Source: Agarophyton chilense (taxonomy: Eukaryota; Rhodophyta; Florideophyceae; Gracilariales; Gracilariaceae). From it: a stretch of 64,000 bases of DNA. The stretch covers positions 930,001 to 994,000 of the forward strand of contig JARGXX010000097.1 of the NCBI GenBank assembly GCA_030374765.1, given 5' to 3'. Position numbers and translations under genes: made by a program. Below the pieces are notes generated by a model. That model saw nothing but the letters and a program-made list of their open reading frames with translations. It ran no database searches and had not been told where the DNA came from. Each line of letters begins with the position of its first letter. The stretch's first letter is position 1. Shown in pieces: positions 27,215-35,403 of this stretch.

Positions 27215-29838
27215 GTAACGGTCGTGGACCAGTAGGTTTGAATCGTCACGGTCATCCGTGTGCTCAGTTGGGGGATATCACTGAGAAGGTCAAAAAGTGA
27301 GGCGTCAAGGGAGTCAATCCCTTCTTGAACGAGCTGTGCAAAACAAAGTGGGGACATGGCGGGTCGAGTATCTTCAAAGGCTACAGTGAGACATCGGCCG
27401 TTTGCACCGGGAACGGTGATGGAGCGGGCAGGAAGATCGACCGAGAGCACAGTTTTGGGTTGGGACCATTTGCCACGCTTCTCTTTCTCTTTCTTCTGGA
27501 AAATTTCCACGGAGTCGCCAATGGCGATTGGTGCTTCGGTGAGTGCTTTAGAGCGCATACTGAGTGCCAGCTTGCGACGAGCTTGGAGCTGTTCACGGGC
27601 ATCAATGACATCGATGGGGACACAAAGTTCAGCAGGCTTTGAACTGACTGGCTTTGTAAACCCTTTCGCCAGTTCAAATGCTGACATGATATCGTTACCA
27701 TAGAGATCGTTTGAGATCGACACAGATTTGTATGCAGCAAGGACAGCATCGAACTCATCACCACTACCTTCTTTGAGACGGAGAAAGACGGACCGAATAA
27801 TGTTGTGCTTAGATTCGATGGCGTTCTTGTGATGCGGACGAGGTGGAACTGTCTTGATGGGGATGCTGAGTGCATTAGCATAGTTTTTGGATGCGCCGGT
27901 GTTGAATGCTTTGTCACCAATGATTGAGTCAGGATACCAGAACAGCGCTACCCAGGTTGCTTCGAAGCCGATTACAGCTTCATGAAGAGCAGTTGTACTG
28001 ACAACATACGCGACGGAGTAGCGCGAGGACACATCCATGAAATGAAGGACACACAGGCCTTCGAGGAAGAAGTGATCAACAGATAGCACTTCGTTGAACT
28101 CTTTCGACAAAGAGCTGATAGAAACTTTCCGGGACGGAGCTGGAGGAGAGGTTGACAGACAGGCGGTGCAAGCGTTGACAACTTCAGTAAGGTAGCCAGA
28201 CACAACATCGTTCCACAGACCATTACGTTCGAGCAGAAGCTTGTAGTCGGAAAAGGCGGCATGTCCACACACATGCTTATGGATCTTGTCGATTACACTC
28301 TTGACCTCAGTCCACGGTGACAGATCGAGGGAAACCGCAGACATGCGTGAGAGTGACGATCCAGTGTTAATGTTAGCTGATGGCATAGTCGGAAAAAAAC
28401 ACTCGAGCTTGATGAAGTCAAGAAAGTTGTGATTCACAATCGAGATGAAATCTTCTTTGCCATTTGCAGCGAGAACCAATGCATTCCGGCCGATGTTTTC
28501 GATGTTTGCCTTGCTTGTCACATTTCGCCCGACGACCCATTGAGACGAGCCGTCAAGCACCAAGTGCCTGATTCGAACTTGGTTACCGTTGTCGGTGTTG
28601 GCCGTAAGAAAAATCGACCCAAGAATATCTCGCGGTTGGCTGGCGTGGTTACCAGTGCCATATTTCCAGGAAGTGTATCCAGAAAGTGCGGCAGGAATCG
28701 GGTCAAGAGCGGGGTCGGTTTGCAGGCCAGAGTGGTCAGCGAGCATGTTGAGCTCGACCATACTGATTGCCGAGTATGGAGCGCCACTGTCCAAGAGAGG
28801 TCCAAAGTGCATCGGTGACTCCGTTGATCCATCAAAAGTGGCCATGTTGAAGGAAAAAGTTTGTTGTTTGGAGGAATTCGAGGACGATGCAGCAGATACA
28901 GAAGACGAGCCAGAGGCTGCTCCTCGGTTGTTAGACTGATTGGACGAGTTGGACGAGTTGTTGCCAGTCGGAACTTGCTGGTTGTCGAAGGACTTCACAC
29001 CAGGGGCTAAGGAGCCATCAGCACGGTGATTCCGTTTCCAGTGGCCATACTTGCCATAGGTGTCACATGGATTCTTCATGGTGGGAGAGATGCGGTTGCG
29101 ATCACCGTTCCTAGAGTTTCTGTTGTTGGAACTGTTGCCAAAGCCATCGGAGCTGTCATTCAGTGTGCCGTTTGTGGTGGGCGAGCGAGCAGACTTGTCG
29201 CACTGTTTGATTACGGATTCCACGGAGGAATTGGTGACAGCAGACAGGTACTGATCATTACTAGATTGGGCACCGAGGTTTTCATCTGAGGGAGACGCAG
29301 CGGCCATAACGGAAACACGTTGTGCGTCATCAATGGAAGCATTGGACAGCAGCATGAGTGCTGTGAGGCATTCTGGCAACTTGGTTGTATTCGAGATCGA
29401 ATTAAACTTTGCTACCTGTGCAGAGAAACGGGACTCGAAGTTCTTCATGTTTTCCGAGTTCCCACAACGGGTGTTCAAGAGCACGTTGAAGGTGTTGTAG
29501 GCTTCACTCACGACGGAGAGAGCGTCACGCTTGTAGATTGCACCGACGATCAGAGCGACTGACCCTTCTCCAACGAGCTGGGCGTCAGTAATTCCGGAAC
29601 ACAGGTCCTTGGCACGTCCATACAGTTGGGACTTGAGACAAACAGCCTGCAACGCTGCAGGAATCTTGGTGTTGTTATTAACGGGTAGTGCATTGTGAAA
29701 CGTCTGCCACAAACTAACAGCATCGCGATATTCTTCCTGGTCTCCTTTGCCGTCAGTCCAAGGCGGAGATTTGGAATCCCAGGAAAACTTGGGCCTGGGA
29801 GGGAGGTCCTTGGGCGAGGGCGTAGCCTGGTGGCCCAT
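27085..29838 (-). CDS. gag-pol: Copia C Gag, protease, integrase
   Basis: 917 codons without a stop. Gag about residues 1-240 with a knuckle-like CDTYGKYGHWKRNH (258-271) in which two of the four CCHC ligands are replaced (Y, H). Protease LLDSGAPYS with D350. Integrase: zinc region HKHVCGH ... CTACL, then LSVDHFFLEGLCVLHFMDVSSRY, DSIIGDKAFNTG and HHKNAIESKHNIIRS (catalytic D, D, E). The start ATG at 29838 lies inside the primer-binding site three bases from the LTR, so the leader is essentially the LTR itself. The last ~60 residues are out of frame with the family because of the lesion near 27255. Confidence 0.85.
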   Translation of the reverse strand: MGHQATPSPKDLPPRPKFSWDSKSPPWTDGKGDQEEYRDAVSLWQTFHNALPVNNNTKIPAALQAVCLKSQLYGRAKDLCSGITDAQLVGEGSVALIVGAIYKRDALSVVSEAYNTFNVLLNTRCGNSENMKNFESRFSAQVAKFNSISNTTKLPECLTALMLLSNASIDDAQRVSVMAAASPSDENLGAQSSNDQYLSAVTNSSVESVIKQCDKSARSPTTNGTLNDSSDGFGNSSNNRNSRNGDRNRISPTMKNPCDTYGKYGHWKRNHRADGSLAPGVKSFDNQQVPTGNNSSNSSNQSNNRGAASGSSSVSAASSSNSSKQQTFSFNMATFDGSTESPMHFGPLLDSGAPYSAISMVELNMLADHSGLQTDPALDPIPAALSGYTSWKYGTGNHASQPRDILGSIFLTANTDNGNQVRIRHLVLDGSSQWVVGRNVTSKANIENIGRNALVLAANGKEDFISIVNHNFLDFIKLECFFPTMPSANINTGSSLSRMSAVSLDLSPWTEVKSVIDKIHKHVCGHAAFSDYKLLLERNGLWNDVVSGYLTEVVNACTACLSTSPPAPSRKVSISSLSKEFNEVLSVDHFFLEGLCVLHFMDVSSRYSVAYVVSTTALHEAVIGFEATWVALFWYPDSIIGDKAFNTGASKNYANALSIPIKTVPPRPHHKNAIESKHNIIRSVFLRLKEGSGDEFDAVLAAYKSVSISNDLYGNDIMSAFELAKGFTKPVSSKPAELCVPIDVIDAREQLQARRKLALSMRSKALTEAPIAIGDSVEIFQKKEKEKRGKWSQPKTVLSVDLPARSITVPGANGRCLTVAFEDTRPAMSPLCFAQLVQEGIDSLDASLFDLLSDIPQLSTRMTVTIQTYWSTTVTCTATFLMTVTMDLQLVIVLIYSGTKTMLFTLVLFTRKQITVP

Positions 29839-29841
29839 AAC
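29832..29841 (-). other. Primer-binding site of copia C, overlapping the gag start codon
   Basis: In element sense GTTATGGGCC directly abuts the LTR end. It is complementary to the anticodon arm of eukaryotic initiator tRNA-Met (GGCCCAUAAC), the half-tRNA priming known for Drosophila copia. The ATG in it, the complement of the CAU anticodon, is the gag start. Confidence 0.65.
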
Positions 29842-30092
29842 TAAAGATAATCAGTGTCAGATACAGGAAAGTCTGAGTGAAAGGTGCAGGGTGTATTCAG
29901 AGTACAAGCATCGTCGGTCCCGTGCATCGGGGTCTCGTCCGACGTTTAAAATGCGGCGGTCTGATATTTGTAGTCAAAGAACTTGTTACACAAACAGTCG
30001 CCAAGAAATATACATTACAAATACAAATACAAATACAAATGCAAATACAGTGAACTTCACTAGTCCACGAGAGCAATATTCAAACATTCATA
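29842..30092 (-). repeat. 5' LTR of copia C
   Basis: 251 bp, element-sense TATGAATGTTTG ... GATTATCTTTA. Four differences from 12340-12590. Right flank AGGTC at 30093-30097. Confidence 0.85.
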
Positions 30093-30097
30093 AGGTC

Positions 30098-30367
30098 GAC
30101 TGTTGCAATAGAGGTTTTGGTGCGCTTCCCGGCTTACGTGTAGACTTTCTCCAAGAATGTGTGCAGGGGAAGGATGAGGTGAAAAATATTCTGTATGCTC
30201 ATCTTTTCCCACTGCAGTGCACAAAGAAACTTATGCAAGTGTGCGCCACTGGTTGGTAGCTCCATCCGCAACAATCCTTCGAGATGGCGCGGGTCATACC
30301 GCACGCCCGATGCAGATATGATTCTTCCACACCATCGGATGGAATCCGCAAAGAGGATGCATTTCTT
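30098..30367 (-). pseudogene. Ty3 A RT thumb / RNase H linker
   Basis: Reverse strand after one in-frame stop: KKCILFADSIRWCGRIIS and GVRYDPRHLEGL, then LHKFLCALQWEKMSI, typical of the region after the YxDD in Ty3 RT. It ends at the copia C insertion border and resumes at 12334. Confidence 0.65.
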
Positions 30368-32194
30368 CTAATGGAGTCTGATGGAGTGCTCTTTGCACAC
30401 GTAGAAGAACTGTCTGATGCCTTGTAGCAGTCCTTCGATGGTATTGTGATGCAGGAGAATATCGTCAAGCCAATATAAGAGAGATTGGCGTAACTCCTTC
30501 GGAAATATCTCAGCGAGGACTGATTGAAGGTGTGTTGTGGCGTTGGTGGTGCCATGAAGAACTCGCGTGGGTGAGAAGATACCGTCAGGTGTGACGAAGG
30601 ACTGTAGTGCCTGAGAATGTTCATGAAGGGGGAACTGCCAATACCCGTGGGAAAGGTCGAAGGTGGCAAAAAATTTCGATCCCCCTAGCTTCAGAAGTTC
30701 TTGCTCGATGTTAGGCATCGGAAATGGTTTCCTAACAGTGTTTTTGTTAACGGGGCGCAGGTCCACGGTGAATCTGAACTGAGCTGGGCCAGGGTTTGGA
30801 ACTATCAAGGGCGCACTAGCCCATGCAAACGTTGGGTTGGCCCAAGCCATGCCGGTTTTGACGAGATCGTCCACGAAGCGCTGTAGGAACAGTCGTTGTT
30901 CTTGGGAGTAATTGCGCAGTCTCACGCGCACTGGCTTTGCATCAGGGACTAGCTCGATTTTCAAAGGCCTTATTTTTGCCGGTGGGCCGGCCGAGAGAGA
31001 TACGCGAAAGACCTCGATGTTCTCCGCCAGAACGCTGCGAAGCTGGGTGACATCGATGGCGCTCATACCGTTCTGTAGCGCTGTGTCCAGCATTCCGGTA
31101 ACAGCGGCTTCAATTTCACTATGATGATCCTCTTCAATGGGTTCCAGTAGCGAAGGGTCAGGAAAGGGGTCCTGGTCTTGGCGTGTGGCGTGGAAATTGG
31201 CTAGCGGGCGGTTTAGTGGTGGTTGATTGCGCTGAATCGCATCTGAGGCATGCGAATCCTTGTGTAGCCTTGCCACCATCAGGCGGCTGACGTAGCCCTC
31301 ATCGGAGTCGACAGTGGGATTTCTAACTTCCGAGCAGTCTGCACCGTTGAGTGCAAACCGGTAGTTGTTGAGTATCGTCTCGGTGTCGACTCTGAGGTGG
31401 CGCAATACCGGGCGACCAATGGGCAATTCTTCGCAAGCGAGGTCATTGTCGGCGACCAAATAAGTGATGTTCTGTAGAGCCAGACTGCCGGATGAGACGT
31501 GTAGAACTGTACGAGGCGCAGTCCACGTTCGTGAGAATGCGAAACTTTGCGGTTCGGTTCCGAATTTCAGAGCTAGAGACAAGCGTGTAGTCTTAATGGC
31601 TGATAATCTTCCGATTCCTTTGAGCGCCGCCTTCTCGGCGAGATTTGGAGACACGATGCTGTCGTCACTGCCGTCGCCACACCTTCCTGTGCCGTTAAGT
31701 GAGGTCATACCATCCGAAACGGTGACGAGGCATGAGGGAGGGTTCTTCGGGTTCGACGAAGGGCGTAATCGATTTACAGTACCTTTGTTGTTTGAGATGC
31801 CGTCTCCTGCTCCGGATTTGTTCTTCTGATTACGAGGTGACTTGGATGGGCCGTCTTCAGCTTTTCGTGCCGCAAATGCGGCCTTCATTTCAAGCTTCTC
31901 TTCTTTCGTGGAGTACTCGCAATCGTCAACCCTGTGACGATTGTTCTTAGCCTTGCAAGGTGTGTGTGGGCACGGTGGAGCCAGTCTGCGGGACCTTGCT
32001 TTTCGAGGTTCTTCGCTAGAGCTCCTGGCTACGTTGTTTTCTCTCTGTCCCTGCGTCGAGTGGCTTTTCTCATCTGCTTTCCGATTGGGCAACGAAGGGG
32101 GACGAAATGTAGGGCCCTTATCGAGGTTCTCGAAGGAACGAGACACTTGCATGGCGTGTTTAAAGAACGCGCTGAAGTCTTTCTTTAGCTCCAA
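30368..32194 (-). pseudogene. Ty3 A Gag C-terminus, protease, reverse transcriptase
   Basis: 608 codons open. The N-terminal part is a basic, Cys/His-containing Gag end (CPHTPCKAKNNRHRVDDC, a knuckle-like region). The protease region (about 165-290) has GDGSDDSIVS in place of a DSGxD site and a flap-like ELPIGRPVLRHLRVDTET block. RT (about 395-608): FRFTVDLRPVNKNTVRKP, FATFDLSHGYWQFPL, and YWLDDILLHH with the catalytic DD kept. It ends at a stop within RT. Confidence 0.75.
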
Positions 32195-32873
32195 GGGCGA
32201 GAAATCAATGCTAGATTACAGCTTTGTGCGTAGTGGTTTCGGCTTAACGGCCGCAATTATATGTCCAATTGCAGTCTTTGGTCGTGTAGAGGTCACCCAC
32301 TTCAAGCCATGTCGTCAAAGAAGTGAAAGGTAGGACGTGAAGAGGTTTTCCATTCGAATGTGAGCAGATATATCTGTCATGTGCATTCGGAGTTCTTTGT
32401 CAACAATAGCGTTTAGAGCGGCCAGGGAAATGGTGCTCTTCTTTTTCTGCGCTCGTTTTTCCGAGAACTCGCGCAGCATGGCGTCCGTAAGCATACTGCA
32501 GTCTGTAAGATCGGGAATTAAATTCAAATCGACAATAGATTCTATCCATTCGGGATCAACAAAGTATGTCAAATTGACGGGAAGGACGAGTTCTGGAGTT
32601 GTTGAGTCAACCACTGCGAGTTGTAAAGCTCGCGCTGTGATTTAATTTCAGTACTGATCGTAGGAGCAGAGAAATTTCCTGAGTGAGGCAGAGTCCGTGC
32701 GGACAAGGCAGGGATGACTAATCGACGTAGAAACGAAAGACGGTTCTTGATACATGATCTTCGCCTGATTATCATCCGTTTGGCTGCCATCATCGGCGTT
32801 CGACGGTACGTCGGACATTGCGATCGAACGAACGGTATGAATGTTGAACTAGTGTAGTGAATCCAGTGATCAC
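32195..32873 (-). pseudogene. Ty3 A leader and Gag N-terminus
   Basis: Frames 32793-32569 and 32614-32315 join by a frameshift. The second reads LTYFVDPEWIESIVDLN ... LTDAMLREFSEKRAQKKKS, a helical Gag-like segment, and continues with another break into 32194. The stretch next to the LTR (about 32800-32873) would hold the leader and primer site; I cannot assign the primer. Confidence 0.5.
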
Positions 32874-33114
32874 TGTGGCGAACTACGCTGGTTGCGTTGT
32901 TTAATGATGAGGTTCGATGCCTCTCCTGTACTGTGGAGGGATCGTGTGGGTGCTTAAATACCCCTACTGTGTCTCTCGTACGAGAGACACAACTAGTCTA
33001 GAAAGCTATCTACGCCTGCAACCTACGCAGGTACTACCTACGCGTATGCCTGCTGACGGAACGCTGTGTCCTCCTTGGGTCCCTTCCAGCCAGGCAGAGC
33101 CGGAAACGGCTACA
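32874..33114 (-). repeat. 5' LTR of Ty3 A
   Basis: 241 bp matching 10031-10272. The 22-bp palindrome is perfectly kept at 32969-32990, and AGCCG-gaaa-CGGCT is also kept, while the GGAACCC/GGGTTCC hairpin is broken here. Right flank GTTGT. Confidence 0.85.
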
Positions 33115-33119
33115 GTTGT

Positions 33120-33640
33120 GCACGATACCGTAGAACCGTCTCATTCGCCGTCATCTTCATAGCTTGATATGTATCAAGAAATGCTTCACAATTTGCTTAT
33201 CTCACAGATTGGTGTTGTGCCTTCAATGTTTTCCACAGTTTCGAAGGATCATTCATTTCTAGGAAGGGAACTACACAAGTCTCGTCAACCAACAGCAGGA
33301 GGGTTGACAAAGCAGTATCACGACGACGCGAAAACGGTTTGTGAGCAGCATCTTCGGTAATGTCTGAGCCTGCTCAGTACCAGAAACAACAGTCCAAAGC
33401 CCTTTACTCTTCAAGATTAGTTGAATCTTCTTTGCCCACGTAAAAATGTTCGAAGAATTTAGAACAGGGAGCTTGACTTTTGGACATCGACAAAGCTTGA
33501 CACTTCATTCTCCGCGGAACGATCATGTACACAGTAGAACAGGAACAAAACAAATTGAAACAATAATGCGACGATTGTGACGAAACAAAAGATAAGGGAA
33601 TCAACAGGAACTTCAGAACACCAGGAAGTCTGGGCCCATA
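33120..33640 (-). pseudogene. Copia D gag, N-terminal part
   Basis: Reverse-strand fragments in changing frames: LWTVVSGTEQAQTLPKM and MNDPSKLWKTL-like readings, typical of copia Gag (UBN2) starts, leading to the GTTGT border of element A. Frame breaks prevent a single ORF. Confidence 0.45.
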
Positions 33641-33643
33641 ACC
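33630..33643 (-). other. Primer-binding site of copia D
   Basis: Element-sense GGTTATGGGCCCAG lies two or three bases inside the 5' LTR. It is a 14-base match to the complement of the initiator tRNA-Met anticodon arm, as in Drosophila copia. It confirms that 33646-33897 is the 5' LTR of element D. Confidence 0.7.
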
Positions 33644-33645
33644 TC

Positions 33646-33897
33646 TCAAAGGCTAAAACGAGGACTGTAGTACCAACCTCGGTTTCTGTTTACTTCTGAA
33701 GTTCAAACCAGACTTATTTACCGGTGTGACCACCGAAATGGTTACGTCACTGAAACTCTAGCGTTTTAATATCCTCTACCAACGCAATTCATCTAGTTCT
33801 CAATTCCCGATATGTACCTATCTATATAGCAGAATAAGTAAGATTGTAAACTCTTACGATAAAACCAATTCATGTTTTCCACAATTGAATTCTAACA
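33646..33897 (-). repeat. 5' LTR of copia D
   Basis: About 252 bp, homologous to 6562-6812. Shared blocks include GGTTACGTCACTGAAACTCTA and CCACAATTGAATTCTAACA; the latter is the sense-strand start TGTTAGAATTC. Confidence 0.75.
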
Positions 33898-34172
33898 TTA
33901 CATGCAAGAGGCTGTGGTGGGAAAACTTAACATGCTACTCATGATCATTTGAAGCATATAAAAATGAATCCCTTCAATCTTATTTTGTTCATCTTCTCTA
34001 CTAGATTAAATCTAGAATGTGCCTGCAATCCAAAACTTCAGAGAAAAATGACAATATGTGAATCTATCTATGTTTTCTCTTTTCTACGAAACGCTTCTAT
34101 CATGAGCCATAACTTCTCTAGCTTCTTTATAGCAGGCTTTTAACGCTCCGCCTTTTGATCTTGATCATCTTT

Positions 34173-34505
34173 CTACCGCTCTTTTCTTTCCAAGTCCCAT
34201 CGCTGCCGGTCGAACTTGAGACGTTCGCGGTCAGTTGAAACGCACAAAGCTTCTGAGTCATGCAAAACCTCACTGAGTAACCCCATGTTCCCGCCAATCT
34301 GTCTCGGGCTCGCAAAAATCTGATGCCGTGTTCTCCTTTTTTTCCTAGCTGCCGGGTCGAAGGAAGGTTCGGTTTCCTTGGGTGTGGAACGATCCTCCGA
34401 GAAGGCATAATGGGGGGAAAACATGGTTTCACAGACAGAGGAGCGCGGGGGCCTGAGGTCTGCGAGCCAATTAATAATAATATGAATGGGGCAAACACTA
34501 TACAC
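34173..34505 (-). CDS. Unrecognised ORF with charged C-terminus
   Basis: 110 codons, ending in a charged helix ERLKFDRQRWDLERKER. Such helices are common at the end of Myb/SANT-like proteins, including the second protein of Harbinger transposons. Given the transposase remnant on the far side of element D, this could be the other half of that transposon. No DNA-binding motif is clearly visible, so the assignment is weak. Confidence 0.25.
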   Translation of the reverse strand: MYSVCPIHIIINWLADLRPPRSSVCETMFSPHYAFSEDRSTPKETEPSFDPAARKKRRTRHQIFASPRQIGGNMGLLSEVLHDSEALCVSTDRERLKFDRQRWDLERKER

Positions 34506-34732
34506 GCACTAGAATGCGCGAAAACTTTGTAGGTAGTCGGAGCTACTTAGACTTGAAGCACACTTTATTATTGTATGTTCTACTCTTATACAGGATCGTT
34601 GCTTGTGCATTCCTTATCTTCCTAGCTGGTAGTCAAGTGTTTTAGGCTTTTGTATTGCTCCTGATACACGTCTTCCAATGCTTACGGCACGCAACTATAC
34701 CAATCAATTACCATCACCGCTTTTGCAAACAA

Positions 34733-34853
34733 ATGATCTCATCAGCCGGGCAGGCATTGGAACAATGTAGCTCTCGTACTCTGTCTTTCTTCAACAACAA
34801 TCCTTTTACAAATCCGACAAGGAGATTGGCTGGTCTCCTTCTACAACACAATT
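34733..34853. repeat. Diverged repeat shared with 48055-48175
   Basis: Alignable over about 120 bp (for example TAGCTC, TTTTACAAAT, GACTGGT/GGCTGGT blocks). The two copies bracket Ty3 remnant G, so they may be its decayed LTRs; exact ends cannot be set. Confidence 0.35.
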
Positions 34854-35403
34854 GAAGATGTTTTGATAAACTCGTTGTTTGGATTTAAATTCAAACAGCT
34901 ATACGATCGTAATCTGTGCGTAGATGTTCTAGGACACGTTATGTTACGTTCAGCTCCCTTTTGAACTTGTCATCCGCAACAAGTTCTCAAACTGTCTAAC
35001 GAGATCCTTACAACTACGAAGCTCTGTCTTTCTCATCCAGATGGAATCTTTAGTGTTTTTTTCTTTAAATTTAACAAGGTGAAAAACCTCTCGATTCTCC
35101 TTTTTCTTTTCGTAGACACAAACTACTTCCTGTTTTACATATTCTTCTGCATATATGACGACTGACAACGGACATTCTTTTCATTTCTTTTTAAACGGTT
35201 CAACCTGGAAACTTGAATAACGTTGTCAACTCTTTTCATTCCCGGTAGAAATTCCATCTTAGAAGTTGCAGAACCCACTACTTAAAGAACTTTCACGAGA
35301 CCCATAAACTTGGACTTCTATTCCTACGCTTTTCCGAAGGTCTCAAAGGATCCTTTCCTTTCTGTTTTCAGCATTTCTAAATCATCAATTTGAAAAGTTC
35401 TTC

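Larger units (their letters stand above)
12340..30092 (-). mobile_element. Ty1/copia element C, inserted in Ty3 A
   Basis: LTRs 29842-30092 (5') and 12340-12590 (3') are 251 bp each with 4 differences seen, flanked by the perfect duplication AGGTC (12335-12339, 30093-30097). Gag to RT read from 29838 to 25751. The RNase H is cut into three pieces by the solo LTR (24842-25755) and by Ty3 element B (12763-24561). Apart from these insertions and one frameshift near 27255 it is close to intact. Confidence 0.85.
10031..33114 (-). mobile_element. Ty3/gypsy element A (with chromodomain), inserted in copia D gag
   Basis: LTRs 32874-33114 (5') and 10031-10272 (3') match with roughly 4% difference and are flanked by the perfect duplication GTTGT (10026-10030, 33115-33119). 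The body reads right to left: gag, protease, RT, [copia C insertion], RNase H, integrase, chromodomain. The RNase H reading resumes across the copia C insertion point. Several stops and frameshifts show it is inactive. Confidence 0.85.
6562..33897 (-). mobile_element. Ty1/copia element D, outermost shell of the nested stack
   Basis: Bounded by two related ~251-bp LTRs (6562-6812 and 33646-33897) with a primer-binding site next to the right one. Gag, protease, integrase and RT remnants read right to left in the expected copia order. The body is split at 10026-10030 by Ty3 element A and its nested cargo. LTRs have diverged strongly (roughly 15% by eye), pol is frameshifted, and the RNase H part before the 3' LTR is missing. 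No target-site duplication was found, in keeping with its age. Confidence 0.8.

Noticed and set aside
27325-29562. Plus-strand frames of 80-129 codons opposite copia C gag-pol
   Set aside because: Scattered over all frames and opposite an intact polyprotein with known motifs; no sign of a second antisense gene.
29842-30092. Possible TG...CA ends for the copia C LTR (TGTCAG ... ATTCA)
   Set aside because: These ends give no matching target-site duplication, while TA...TA ends give perfect AGGTC on both sides.
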